Assembly: GCA_028819955.1 (NCBI GenBank)
Contig: JAPPKP010000373.1
Coordinates: 1-13,473 of the forward strand
Direction of reading: 5' to 3'
Length of the DNA stretch: 13,473 bases
From: Rhodospirillaceae bacterium
GTDB lineage: Bacteria; Pseudomonadota; Alphaproteobacteria; UBA828
In this document: piece after piece, positions 1-7,901 of the stretch
Position numbering within the stretch: the first letter of the stretch is position 1
Layout: each line of letters starts with the position of its first letter
Made by a program: the position numbers and the translations under genes
The notes under the pieces: model-generated
What the model saw: the letters and a program-made list of their open reading frames with translations, nothing else
The model's database searches: none
Told to the model about the DNA's origin: nothing

Positions 1-79
1 GACCCGACGCGATCAGCTCCTCCAGGCCCGAGGCGTCCGAGACCGACTTGATCTCCACCTTCGCAACGTCGATGGCCAT
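1..79 (-). CDS. Ring-opening amidohydrolase (barbiturase / cyanuric acid hydrolase-like), 5' fragment
   Basis: Only the first 26 codons lie in the window; the rest runs off the left edge. The start is ATG at 79, preceded by a GGGGGAG ribosome binding site. The fragment contains SVSDASGLEELIASG. This matches my memory of the N-termini of barbiturase and of AtzD/TrzD cyanuric acid hydrolases, where a short beta strand is followed by S.(S/G)D.SGLE.LI..G. Those enzymes open a barbiturate or s-triazinetrione ring by hydrolysing an amide bond. The gene sits 38 bp behind a CodA-like amidohydrolase on the same strand, and deaminase plus ring-opener is a sensible catabolic pair. The call is an inference from a very short segment. 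The catalytic Ser/Lys residues of the family are outside the window, so the exact substrate cannot be told. Confidence 0.5.
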   Translation of the reverse strand, partial: MAIDVAKVEIKSVSDASGLEELIASG

Positions 80-117
80 GTCTTTCTCCCCCTGGCGGGC
101 AGCCCAAGCCGCCGTCT

Positions 118-1371
118 TCAGGACCAGGCCGTGTGCCGCTGGGTCACGGTCTCGGCGACTACGCGGCCGCGCTTGATCACATGGATGCGATCCGCCCGCC
201 TGGTCAGCGCCTCCAGCGGATCGGCCGCGTCGATGATCGCCAGATCGGCGACGCAGCCGGGCTCCGCGCCGTAGTCGTCGAGCCCCATGGTGCGGGCCGC
301 GGCACCGGTCTGCATGTCGAAGACCGTCTCGATCTCGTGCGGCCGGCTCATGTGCGCCGCGTGGCTCGCGAGGAACATCACCTCCAGCGGGTCCCCCCGC
401 CCGTATGGGTAGAAGGTATCGCGGATGCAGTCCTGCCCGCAGGAGACGTTGACGCCGGCCTCCAGCAGCTCCTTCACGCGGGTGATACCGCGCCGCTTGG
501 GCTGCGCATCGCCCCGCCCCTGGAGCATCAGATTGGTCGCGGGGTTCACGATCATGTGGATGCCCGCGTCCCTCACCAGCCCGATCACCCGGTTGGCGTA
601 GTCCTCCTCGTAGCCCGCAAGCGCGCAGGTGTGGCCGGCGGTGACGCGCCCTTGCCAGCCGTTCTCCATGGTCCGCTCGGCCAGCACTTCCAGCGTCCTG
701 GCGTCGGGATCGTCGGTCTCGTCCACGTGCATGTCGATGTCGGCGTCGTGGTGCGCCGCGATCTCGAAGGCCAAAGCGATATGGCGGGCGCTGTCCTCCG
801 GCGTCGCCTCGTTGAAGGGCATTCCGCCCACCAGATCGGCGCCCGCCTCCATCGCCTGCCACATCAGGTCGTCCGTGCCCGTGTCCTTGAAGATTCCCTC
901 CTGCGGGAAGGCCACGATCTGCACATCGGCGATGTCGCGGGTGCGCTCGCGCGCTTCGACCACGCCTTCCAGCGGGCGGAGGCCGCCGATGCCGTCCACG
1001 TCGACGTGGCTGCGGAAGCGCGTGACTCCGTGGGCGACGGCCGTGCGGATGGTCCGCACCGCGCGCGCCGCGATCTCCTCCACGGTGTAGCCGCGCTTGC
1101 GCGCCCAGATGATCTCGATGGCTTCGTCGAGAGTGCCGGATCGGTTCGGCCTGACATCGTCGTTGATCTGCGCCTTGTCGAGGTGGATGTGGGGTTCGAG
1201 AAAGCCTGCCACGCAGAGGCGGCCTGCGGCATCGATGGTGCGCTCCGCTGTGGCCGCGCCGCCGGCGGGCGGGGAGACGAAGCGCCCGTCGCGCACGAAG
1301 AGATCGCGCGGCGCGTCTTCCCGCCAGAGATGCGCGCCCGTGATCGCGAGATCGACCCGGTCACCCGTCAT
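118..1371 (-). CDS. Cytosine deaminase-like metal-dependent amidohydrolase
   Basis: A 417-residue amidohydrolase-superfamily enzyme of the CodA/AtzC type, expected to hydrolyse a C-N bond on a heterocycle in the cytoplasm. Visible motifs: metal-binding HIH at 61-63 (EPHIHLDK), FPQEGI at 154-159 with Q157 matching the CodA substrate glutamine, H215 and E218 in HVDETDD, H247 in AGHTCAL, and the metal aspartate D314 in CGQDC. The C-terminal beta-sandwich strand (ADLAIIDA...VIKRGRVV) is present, and the length fits the family. The start at 1371 is preferred because GAGGAG lies 7 nt upstream and the N-terminus then begins with the usual small beta domain. A longer reading back to 1629 would run into gltX. 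It lies 20 bp behind gltX. CodA residues D314 and W319, which contact cytosine, are C315 and F320 here, so true cytosine deaminase activity is doubtful; a related pyrimidine or triazine is more likely. Confidence 0.85.
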   Translation of the reverse strand: MTGDRVDLAITGAHLWREDAPRDLFVRDGRFVSPPAGGAATAERTIDAAGRLCVAGFLEPHIHLDKAQINDDVRPNRSGTLDEAIEIIWARKRGYTVEEIAARAVRTIRTAVAHGVTRFRSHVDVDGIGGLRPLEGVVEARERTRDIADVQIVAFPQEGIFKDTGTDDLMWQAMEAGADLVGGMPFNEATPEDSARHIALAFEIAAHHDADIDMHVDETDDPDARTLEVLAERTMENGWQGRVTAGHTCALAGYEEDYANRVIGLVRDAGIHMIVNPATNLMLQGRGDAQPKRRGITRVKELLEAGVNVSCGQDCIRDTFYPYGRGDPLEVMFLASHAAHMSRPHEIETVFDMQTGAAARTMGLDDYGAEPGCVADLAIIDAADPLEALTRRADRIHVIKRGRVVAETVTQRHTAWS

Positions 1372-1391
1372 CGTTCGCTCCTCGGTTAGCC

Positions 1392-2840
1392 CTAGTTCTC
1401 CACATACGTCCAAGCTTCCGCTTCCATCCCCAACTCGATGCTGGGCGCGACATCGGTGAGGCGGGTCAGCGTCACTTCCGAACCGAGCGCGGCCATGACG
1501 GCGAAGATGCCGGGAGACGCGTGCGAGCCCGTCAAGGCCGCACGCAACGGCTGGGCGATCTTCCCCAGCCCGACCCCCTCGCCCTCGGCGAAGGAGCGGA
1601 CGAAGCGTTCGAGCTCGGCTTGATCCCACTCGGCCAGCATAGTCAGCTCATCGCGCAGTCTCCCAAGGCGGACCCGTGCTTCGTCATCGAGCAGTCCCGC
1701 CGCCTTGTTTGACATGTTGAGCTGCGGATCGCGAAACAGGAACGCCAGATTGTCGGCAAGCTCGACCAGGGTCTTCGCGCGCGCCTTGGCCTCGGGCAGC
1801 AGGGCGGAGATGCGCCGGCGCCCCTCGTCCGTGGCGGCCAGCGGGTACGTCGCTGCGAGCCTCTGTTCGACGTCGGCCAGCAATTCCGCATCTGCGCTTT
1901 CGCGGATGTAGTGGCCGTTGAGGCTCTGAAGCTTCTCCATGTCGAAGCGGGCGGCGCCGCGGTTCACCGCACCCAAGTCGAACCAGGCGATGGCCTGGTC
2001 GGTGTCGATGATCTCGTCGTCGCCGTGGCTCCAGCCGAGCCGCAGCAGCGCGTTGCGCATGGCGGCGGGCAGGATACCGAGCTCGGCATAGGCGCCAACG
2101 GCGACCGCACCGTGCCGCTTGGAGAGCTTTGCGCCGTCGGGGCCGTGGATCAGCGGGATATGAGCGTACGCCGGCGGCTCCCATCCAAGAGCGCGGAAAA
2201 GCTGAGTCTGGCGAAAGGCGTTGGTGAGGTGGTCGTCGCCCCGGATCGCATGGGTGATCCCCATGTCGTGGTCGTCCACCACCACCGAGAGCATGTAGGT
2301 CGGCGTGCCGTCGGCACGCAGCAGTACCATGTCGTCGAGCGCTGTGTTATCTATCTGGACATCGTGTTGTACCAAATCTGATATGGTTGTTTCCCCTTCC
2401 TGCGGTGCCCGAAAGCGGATCACGGGATCGACGGCGGGCGGTGCCTCCGCCGGGTCGCGGTCCCGCCAGCGCCCGTCGTAGAGAGCCGCGCGACCGGCGG
2501 CACGGGCCTCGGCCCGCATGGTCTCCAGCTCCTCCGGCGTACAGTAGCAGCGGTAGGCGCCGCCGGCCGCGAGCAATTCGTGCGCGACGTCGACGTGGCG
2601 CTGCCGGCGCCCGGACTGACGCACGATCTCGCCGTCCCAATCGAGGCCGAGCCAGGTGAGCCCGTCGACGATCGCGGCGATCGCCTCGGGGGTCGAGCGC
2701 TTGCTGTCGGTGTCCTCCAGCCGCAGTCGGAAGCTGCCGCCGTGATGGCGCGCGTAAAGCCAATTGAAGAGGGCGGTGCGCGCGCCGCCCAGGTGCAGCA
2801 TGCCGGTCGGCGACGGTGCGAAGCGCGTGACGATGCTCAT
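1392..2840 (-). CDS. gltX: Glutamyl-tRNA synthetase
   Basis: A 482-residue class I aminoacyl-tRNA synthetase that charges tRNA with glutamate. The Rossmann domain opens with [22 protein letters not shown] at 16-19 is the HIGH-type motif. The second ATP motif is KLSKRHG at 238-244, and the C-terminal anticodon-binding helical domain ends around PLRAALTG at 431-438. Length is normal for the family. The start at 2840 puts the conserved [12 protein letters not shown] at the N-terminus and has GGTGAG 8 nt upstream; the open frame continues to 3014 but without homology. C98 and C100 survive from the E. coli zinc site, but the CxH pair (C125/H127) is replaced around W125, so zinc is probably not bound. 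Alphaproteobacteria often carry two gltX paralogues. Which one this is, and whether it also charges tRNA-Gln, cannot be told here. It heads an apparent operon with the two downstream hydrolase genes. Confidence 0.97.
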   Translation of the reverse strand: MSIVTRFAPSPTGMLHLGGARTALFNWLYARHHGGSFRLRLEDTDSKRSTPEAIAAIVDGLTWLGLDWDGEIVRQSGRRQRHVDVAHELLAAGGAYRCYCTPEELETMRAEARAAGRAALYDGRWRDRDPAEAPPAVDPVIRFRAPQEGETTISDLVQHDVQIDNTALDDMVLLRADGTPTYMLSVVVDDHDMGITHAIRGDDHLTNAFRQTQLFRALGWEPPAYAHIPLIHGPDGAKLSKRHGAVAVGAYAELGILPAAMRNALLRLGWSHGDDEIIDTDQAIAWFDLGAVNRGAARFDMEKLQSLNGHYIRESADAELLADVEQRLAATYPLAATDEGRRRISALLPEAKARAKTLVELADNLAFLFRDPQLNMSNKAAGLLDDEARVRLGRLRDELTMLAEWDQAELERFVRSFAEGEGVGLGKIAQPLRAALTGSHASPGIFAVMAALGSEVTLTRLTDVAPSIELGMEAEAWTYVEN

Positions 2841-2968
2841 GTGCGATCTCACCCCCGGCAGACGACCCGGCCGTTGGCCACGGCCCGGAACGGCCGAGCG
2901 TTTAGCATATCGCCCGGCGACAGGCGAACGGTCGGCCACCGACCGCATGATCGCGGAGTGCCGCGCAA

Positions 2969-5077
2969 GTGCTGAGGCGCTCGGCGGGCCTGCGCATCCA
3001 TCTCGACGCGGCATGGGCCGCCGAGCGTCGCCGCGTTTTCCTCTGGGTGCCGGTTCTCTTCGGTGCAGGCAGCGGCCTTTACCTCACGCTGCCCGTGGAG
3101 CCCATCGGTTGGATCGCACCGGTGGCGGCCGGGCTTTTCGCCGCCGCCGCGTTGCTCATGCGCCGGCACACTGCGCCCGCCATCGGGCTTGCGGCGTTGG
3201 CGCTGCTCGCCGCGGGTGTCGCCGCCGCCGACTGGCGCTCGGAGCGGGTCAGCGCTCCTGTGCTCGCCGACCCCACCGGCCCGGTGGACGTCTCCGGGCG
3301 CGTCGTCTGGGTCGGCGCCGGCGACGGCGCTCAGCGTTATCTCCTCGATCAAGTGAGAATCGAGCGCTTGGCCCCGGCGGAGACGCCCGCGAGAGTGCGC
3401 CTCAGCGTGCGGCGTTCGGACGACGACGGTCTGGCCTCGCCGGGGACGTGGTTGAGCGCGCTGGCCTCGCTCAGGCCGCCGCCGGCGCCGGCGGAGCCGG
3501 GCGCGTGGGACTTCGCGCGCCAGGCTTGGTTCCAGCAGATCGGCGCAGTTGGCTTCGTCTACGGCGCGCCCAAGCCGATGGCCGTACCCTCGGGGGAAGG
3601 CGGCGGCCCACTCTCGTTGCTGTCGCAGGTCCGCCACTGGGTCTCGACCCGAATTCTCGCACACACGTCGCCCTCGGCGGGGCCGTTCGCGACGGCGCTG
3701 CTGACCGGCGACCGCAGCGCCATCGAGAAGACCGCGCTCAAGGCGATGCGGGATTCTGGGCTCGCGCACCTGCTGGCGATCTCGGGGCTCCACGTCGGCC
3801 TGATCGCCGGATTCATCTTCTTCGCCACGCGCGGCCTGCTGGCGCTGATCGAGCCGCTCGCCCTCAGAGCGCCGATCAAGAAATGGGCGGCGGCATGCGC
3901 GCTGCTGGGTGCCGCGGCGTACCTGCTGCTCTCCGGCATGAGCGTGCCGACCCAGCGGGCGTTCGTCATGGTGGGCGTCGTGCTGGTCGCAATCATGCTG
4001 GATCGGGCGAGCCTCTCCATGCGGCTGATCGCCTGGGCCGCGCTTCTGGTGCTCGCAATCGCGCCCGAGAGCATGCTCGGGCCGAGCTTCCAGATGTCCT
4101 TCGCCGCTGCGACCGCACTGATCGCGACCTACGAAGCGGCGCGGGGCCTCTTCGCCCGCATGGCGGCACGCAGCGGCCTCGCGCTCCGCCCCCTGGTCTA
4201 CGCAGCGGGCGTCGCGCTCACGTCGCTCGTCGCCGGCATCGCCACCGGACCCTTCGCGGTCTACCACTTCAACCGCATTGCGGATTACGGGCTGCTCGCC
4301 AATCTCGGCGCCGTGCCGATCACCGGCTTCTGGATCATGCCCTGGGGGCTGGTTGCGCTCATCCTGATGCCGTTCGGGCTGGAAGGCATCGCCCTCGCTC
4401 CGATGGGCTGGGGCATCGACGCGGTGGTCTGGATCGCGCGCCAGGTTGCTGCGCAGCCGGGGGCGGTCACCCTCGTCCCGGCGATGCCGGCAGCGGCTTT
4501 GCTCGCGATCTCGGTCGGCGGATTGTGGCTCTGCCTCTGGCGCAGCCGCTGGCGCTTTCTCGGGATTCTGGTGATTGGCAGCGGGATTGTACTCGCCGGC
4601 CTGGAGCGAAGACCGGACATCCTGGTGGACGGCGACGCCAAGGTGATGGCTGCGCGCGGCGAGGACGGGCGACTCTGGATTTCAACCCGCCAGCGCGGGC
4701 GCTTCGTGAGCGACATCTGGCTCAGGCGGGACGGGCAAGCGGAGACGCCGACCTGGCCGCGAGACGGTAAAAGTGCGCCGGCCGCAGGGATTCGCTGCGA
4801 TACGCTCGGCTGCATTCAGCGGCGCGGCGATCGAACGATCGCGTTCGTGCGCGACCCGCGCGCGTTCGAAGAAGACTGTCGCCGCGCCGAACTGGTGGTC
4901 AGCGCCGTCCCGTCCTGGGACCTGTGCGAAGGCCCTGAGACGGTGGTGGACAGGTTCGACCTCTGGCGCGGCGGCGGCCACGCCATATGGCTCGATGAGG
5001 ACGGTGCCCGTGTCGAAAGCGTGGCGCGCGCGCGCGGCGAGCGGCCCTGGGTCGCCCGACGCCCGCCGGCCCGATAA
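2969..5077 (+). CDS. comEC: ComEC/Rec2 family inner-membrane DNA channel protein, without metallo-beta-lactamase domain
   Basis: A 702-residue polytopic protein of the ComEC family, which moves single-stranded DNA across the inner membrane during natural transformation. An N-terminal membrane hairpin (about 25-88) is followed by the soluble DUF4131-type OB region (about 95-200, ending [17 protein letters not shown]). The competence domain then has [15 protein letters not shown] at 267-281, SVPTQRA at 325-331, GPSFQMSF at 371-378 and [19 protein letters not shown] at 433-451, with several membrane segments up to about 545. After that come about 155 residues with no HxHxDH motif, so the nuclease-like metallo-beta-lactamase domain of Bacillus ComEC is absent or degenerate. 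The start is GTG at 2969, with GGAG at 2955-2958. It is divergent from gltX (128 bp between starts) and ends 4 bp from the lexA stop. No other competence genes are visible nearby. Confidence 0.93.
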   Translation: MLRRSAGLRIHLDAAWAAERRRVFLWVPVLFGAGSGLYLTLPVEPIGWIAPVAAGLFAAAALLMRRHTAPAIGLAALALLAAGVAAADWRSERVSAPVLADPTGPVDVSGRVVWVGAGDGAQRYLLDQVRIERLAPAETPARVRLSVRRSDDDGLASPGTWLSALASLRPPPAPAEPGAWDFARQAWFQQIGAVGFVYGAPKPMAVPSGEGGGPLSLLSQVRHWVSTRILAHTSPSAGPFATALLTGDRSAIEKTALKAMRDSGLAHLLAISGLHVGLIAGFIFFATRGLLALIEPLALRAPIKKWAAACALLGAAAYLLLSGMSVPTQRAFVMVGVVLVAIMLDRASLSMRLIAWAALLVLAIAPESMLGPSFQMSFAAATALIATYEAARGLFARMAARSGLALRPLVYAAGVALTSLVAGIATGPFAVYHFNRIADYGLLANLGAVPITGFWIMPWGLVALILMPFGLEGIALAPMGWGIDAVVWIARQVAAQPGAVTLVPAMPAAALLAISVGGLWLCLWRSRWRFLGILVIGSGIVLAGLERRPDILVDGDAKVMAARGEDGRLWISTRQRGRFVSDIWLRRDGQAETPTWPRDGKSAPAAGIRCDTLGCIQRRGDRTIAFVRDPRAFEEDCRRAELVVSAVPSWDLCEGPETVVDRFDLWRGGGHAIWLDEDGARVESVARARGERPWVARRPPAR

Positions 5078-5081
5078 CGGC

Positions 5082-5789
5082 TCAGTAGCTGCGTAGAATA
5101 CCCTTGAGCTGCCCCTGCACCTTGACCCGGCCGGGGCCGAAGATGCGCGTCTCGTAGCGCGTGTTTGCGGGCTCCAGCGCGATGGATTCGCCCTTGCGCC
5201 GCAAACGCTTGAGCGTCACCTCGCTATCGTCAACCAGGGCCACGACGATGGCGCCGTTCTCGGCGGTATCGCAGCGCTCGATCACGGCGGTATCGCCCTC
5301 GAGAATTCCGGCTTCGATCATCGAATCGCCGTCGACTTCGAGCGCGTAATGCTCGCCCGCACCCAACATCGCGCCGGGGACGTCGATTTGGTTGGTCTCG
5401 TCGCGCAAGGCCTCGATCGGCGTGCCGGCGGCGATGCGGCCGTAGAGCGGCAGCGCCACGCTGGCCCGGTCGTCCGACGGGCGCTCGGTCCCGCGCCCGG
5501 AGCGGAAATCGGCCTTGATCACGCTCGGCCGGAAGCGACGGTTCGGCTGCCGCTCCGGTACATCGGCGACCCGGGAGGGCGGAGGCCTCAGCACTTCCAG
5601 CGCGCGTGCCCGATGGGGCAATCGCCGCAGGAAGCCGCGCTCCTCAAGCGCTTTGACGAGCCGGTGAATGCCGGATTTTGACTTGAGATTGACCGCCTCC
5701 TTCATCTCCTCGAACGAGGGGGCGATACCGCGACTTTCGAGATAGGAATCGATGAAAAGCAACAGTTCCTTCTGCTTCCTGGTCAGCAT
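5082..5789 (-). CDS. lexA: LexA SOS transcriptional repressor / self-cleaving protease
   Basis: A 235-residue LexA that represses DNA-damage genes and cleaves itself when activated RecA is present. The N-terminal winged helix begins [14 protein letters not shown] and carries the recognition region [29 protein letters not shown] (25-53, given here by its outline). The Ala-Gly scissile bond is A121-G122 in GRIAAGTP. The catalytic dyad is S156 in GDSMIEAG and K194 in EVTLKRL. The linker between the domains (about 68-108) is longer than in E. coli LexA (202 residues), as is usual in alphaproteobacteria. The ATG at 5789 has GAGG 7 nt upstream. The promoter and SOS box just upstream indicate negative autoregulation. 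The upstream neighbour on the same strand is ccmI, 193 bp away. The stop lies 4 bp from the convergent comEC stop. Confidence 0.98.
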   Translation of the reverse strand: MLTRKQKELLLFIDSYLESRGIAPSFEEMKEAVNLKSKSGIHRLVKALEERGFLRRLPHRARALEVLRPPPSRVADVPERQPNRRFRPSVIKADFRSGRGTERPSDDRASVALPLYGRIAAGTPIEALRDETNQIDVPGAMLGAGEHYALEVDGDSMIEAGILEGDTAVIERCDTAENGAIVVALVDDSEVTLKRLRRKGESIALEPANTRYETRIFGPGRVKVQGQLKGILRSY

Positions 5790-5807
5790 CGGCGAGCCTC
5801 ATCAATC

Positions 5808-5822
5808 GAACAAAGAGGAAAC
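5808..5822 (-). promoter_or_regulatory. Possible second, imperfect LexA box
   Basis: The plus strand reads GAAC-AAAGAGG-AAAC, one base away from GAAC-N7-GAAC. It lies just downstream of the predicted lexA transcription start. Together with the perfect box it forms an 8-bp inverted repeat, GAACAAAG (5808-5815) and CTTTGTTC (5830-5837). It could be a weak second operator or a leader hairpin, or chance. Confidence 0.35.
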
Positions 5823-5833
5823 CTCCTTCCTTT

Positions 5834-5848
5834 GTTCTAGTTTGGTTC
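5834..5848 (-). promoter_or_regulatory. LexA operator (alphaproteobacterial SOS box)
   Basis: The plus strand reads GTTC-TAGTTTG-GTTC, an exact match to the GTTC-N7-GTTC direct-repeat box known for alphaproteobacterial LexA. It covers the whole -10 hexamer and the adjoining part of the spacer of the lexA promoter, so bound LexA would exclude RNA polymerase. This is the expected arrangement for autorepression. Confidence 0.88.
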
Positions 5849-5862
5849 GCCACCAATGTCAA
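5834..5862 (-). promoter_or_regulatory. lexA promoter (sigma70-type)
   Basis: On the minus strand there is a perfect -35 TTGACA at 5862-5857, a 17-nt spacer (5856-5840) and a -10 TAGAAC at 5839-5834 (4 of 6 matches to TATAAT). Transcription should begin near 5827, giving a leader of about 35-40 nt before the lexA ATG at 5789. The overlap with the SOS box described separately supports it as the working promoter. The assignment is from sequence alone. Confidence 0.8.
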
Positions 5863-5982
5863 GGGGTGACGTATGTGGGGCGAGGTGCGCGGATATGCAT
5901 CGGGCAGAGAAGGCGTATCCCCTTGTGGTTGGCCAACAGTTCCAATCGGGAATGCTCCGTTGCCGCGGTGCGAAGAGGACCG

Positions 5983-7389
5983 CTAGAGGGAGTCCAGCGC
6001 CGTTTGGACCGCTCCGTGCTCGTCCGTGCCCGGCGCGAGCAGGGCGAGGAGGCGCTCCCAATGCGTGCGCGCAGTGGCACTGTCGCCCCGCTCCGCCGCG
6101 GCGAGCCCGACGAACCAGAGCGCCGGTCCATCGTCCGGGTCGAGCGCCAGGACTCGCTCGTAGACCGACACAGCCTCCTCCGGCGGCGGTTCCGCTCCGA
6201 CCTCGCCACTAAGCGCGCGGGCATAGGCGTGAAGCGTCGCGAGGTCGTCAGGCACCAGCGCTACGGCCCGGCGCAGCGTCTCCGTCGCCCTCTCCGTCTC
6301 TCCCAACACGGCGTAGGAGCGGGCGAGGCGGCGCCAACCCTCGGGATCGTCGGGGTTTTCTTCAAGCCGCGCTGCCAGGCTCTCCACCATGCCGCGGATC
6401 ATGTCCATGCGCTCTTCGGGCGACATGTCGGCCGCCGCGGCGACATCGTCCTCGGTTGGGCCGGCGGGCGCCTCGGCAACGACCGGCCCGCGCGGAATGA
6501 CCCCCGGCTCGACACCGAGAACCTCCGCCGCCTGGCCGATCAATTGCTCCAGGTCCCCGCGCCAGGGCGCGTCCGCCGGCGTGTCGTCAGCGAGTGCAAG
6601 CCACATGTCGTAGGCCTCTCGCACCTCGCCGGCCTGGGCGTGGGCGAGCGCCAGGTGGAAGCGCGCTGCCGGGTCCTCCGGCCTCGCGTCGAGGACTTGG
6701 CGAAAGATGCCGGCAGCCTCGGGCACCACCACGCCGTCGTTGGCCCAGACGATCGCCTCTCCCAGCATCCCAAGCACGTCCGCATCGCTGCCCGACAGCG
6801 CGGCCGCCCGCCGCAGCGCGTCGGCCGCCTCAGGGTAGCGCTGCAACACCACGTAGGAGCGCCCGAGCAAGAGCCAGCCTTCGAGATCGTCCGGGTTCGA
6901 CGTGAGCCGCGCCTTGAGCCGCTCAACCGGCTCGTTGAAGGCCGGGGCCGCCGCCGGTGGTTCGACCTGCCGCTCAACCTCCGCGAACGGGCGGCCGGGC
7001 AAGCCTGGGGTGCCGAGGCTCGCGTAGACGCCGGCCGCGAGCACCGGAACGCAGAGCCCGAGCACGACAGCCGCCGCTCGCCGCCGCTGGATAGTGTGGG
7101 ACCCGGCTGTGGACCCAAATGCCGGCTCGGCTTCCGCTGCCCGCGCCGCCTCCCGTGCCCGCGCCGCGCGCAGCATGCGCCGCTCGATCTCGGTGCGGGC
7201 TGCCTCCTCCTGCTCCTCGCTGACCAGGCCGCGGGCACGGTCGCTCTCCAGCTCACGGAGCTGATCGCGATAGACGGTGAGATCGAAGTCCGCCCGCGAC
7301 GGAGGCCGGCGGTGCCGGCGCAGCACCGGGATCAGCACCGCCGCGACGGCAAGCGCCGTCAGCAATGCGGCGACAAGCGCGAAGATCAT
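5983..7389 (-). CDS. ccmI: Cytochrome c biogenesis protein CcmI (CycH), TPR apocytochrome chaperone
   Basis: A 468-residue membrane protein that holds apocytochrome c for haem ligation by CcmF and CcmH. The N-terminal membrane helix is at about 1-22. It is followed by the family signature region FDLTVYRDQLRELESDRARG (35-54) in a cytoplasmic loop, then a second helix at about 105-125, and then a large periplasmic TPR domain. Two TPR stretches resemble each other closely: ERLKARLTSNPDDLEGW at 156-172 and ESLAARLEENPDDPEGW at 336-352, each followed by a (G/A)RSY.VL helix. This indicates an internal duplication. The ATG at 7389 is 11 bp behind the ccmH stop and has no strong ribosome binding site, so coupling to ccmH translation is likely. 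It is the last gene of the ccm operon. The 134 bp beyond it up to the lexA SOS box show no gene and no clear terminator. Confidence 0.94.
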   Translation of the reverse strand: MIFALVAALLTALAVAAVLIPVLRRHRRPPSRADFDLTVYRDQLRELESDRARGLVSEEQEEAARTEIERRMLRAARAREAARAAEAEPAFGSTAGSHTIQRRRAAAVVLGLCVPVLAAGVYASLGTPGLPGRPFAEVERQVEPPAAAPAFNEPVERLKARLTSNPDDLEGWLLLGRSYVVLQRYPEAADALRRAAALSGSDADVLGMLGEAIVWANDGVVVPEAAGIFRQVLDARPEDPAARFHLALAHAQAGEVREAYDMWLALADDTPADAPWRGDLEQLIGQAAEVLGVEPGVIPRGPVVAEAPAGPTEDDVAAAADMSPEERMDMIRGMVESLAARLEENPDDPEGWRRLARSYAVLGETERATETLRRAVALVPDDLATLHAYARALSGEVGAEPPPEEAVSVYERVLALDPDDGPALWFVGLAAAERGDSATARTHWERLLALLAPGTDEHGAVQTALDSL

Positions 7390-7400
7390 CGGCCGTTGTG

Positions 7401-7901
7401 CTAGGCGTCGTCGTCGAGCAGCGCGTCCAGCCGCCGCCGCTCCTCGGCGGAAAGGGGCGCCGCCCCCGCTTCGCGCGCGCGGGCCCTCGCACGCCGCAAC
7501 AGGGCGAAGGCGATGGCGGCACCGGCGACGAAGACGGCGGCCGGCCCGAACCAGAGTGCGTAGGTCTCGGGCTTCACCGGCGGGTCCAGCAGCACGAAAT
7601 CGCCGTAGCGGTCGGTCAGGAACCCCCTTACCGCGTCATCGCTCGCGCCGGCGGCGATTCGCTCGCGGACGATGGCGCGCATGTCCTGGGCCAGCGGCGC
7701 GTTGGAATCGGCGATCGACTGACCCTGGCACACCAGGCAGCGAAGCTCCGCATGAAGTGCGCGGGCGCGCGCTTCGAGCGCGGAGTCGGCGAGCGGTTCG
7801 TCCGGTGTGAAGGCCAGGCCGGGGCCCGCCGCGAGACCGAGCCAGAGCGCGCACATTGCCCCCAGCAGCGCCTGCCGCGCGACCCGCATCGCCGCTCTCA
7901 T
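7401..7901 (-). CDS. ccmH: Cytochrome c maturation protein CcmH (CycL), apocytochrome thiol reductase subunit
   Basis: A 166-residue periplasmic membrane-anchored protein. The signal peptide is at about 1-30 (ends AAGPGLA). It is followed by the helical domain with the redox motif LRCLVCQ at 53-59 (C55, C58), which reduces the CXXCH of apocytochrome c. One membrane helix lies at about 113-135, with a charged cytoplasmic tail (SAEERRRLDALLDDDA). The start at 7901 forms an ATGA overlap with the ccmG stop and directly precedes the signal peptide. The open frame extends to 8033, but that stretch would overlap ccmG and has no signal-peptide logic. Another ATG at 7889 would also leave the signal peptide. 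Length fits the short, CcmI-independent form of CcmH, consistent with a separate ccmI next to it. Confidence 0.95.
   Translation of the reverse strand: MRAAMRVARQALLGAMCALWLGLAAGPGLAFTPDEPLADSALEARARALHAELRCLVCQGQSIADSNAPLAQDMRAIVRERIAAGASDDAVRGFLTDRYGDFVLLDPPVKPETYALWFGPAAVFVAGAAIAFALLRRARARAREAGAAPLSAEERRRLDALLDDDA

Noticed and set aside
133..1389. Long plus-strand open frame of 418 codons
   Set aside because: It is exactly antisense to the amidohydrolase, whose active-site motifs and ribosome binding site are clear; the frame has a composition typical of GC-rich shadow frames and no recognisable domain.
2841..2968. gltX or comEC promoter around the TATGCT/TAGCAT sequence near 2900
   Set aside because: Both strands give only a weak -10 and no acceptable -35 at 16-18 nt, so no promoter was listed.
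2764..4770. Plus-strand open frame of 668 codons
   Set aside because: It overlaps comEC in another frame and the 5' end of gltX antisense; it is extremely Arg/Ala-rich with no domain, while comEC motifs are intact.
5849..5982. tRNA, small RNA or terminator downstream of ccmI
   Set aside because: Only a 10-bp palindrome (GTTGGCCAAC) and a weak 5-bp stem are visible, with no T tract and no cloverleaf.
5752..7404. Plus-strand open frame of 550 codons
   Set aside because: It is antisense to ccmI and the lexA control region and has no domain-like sequence.
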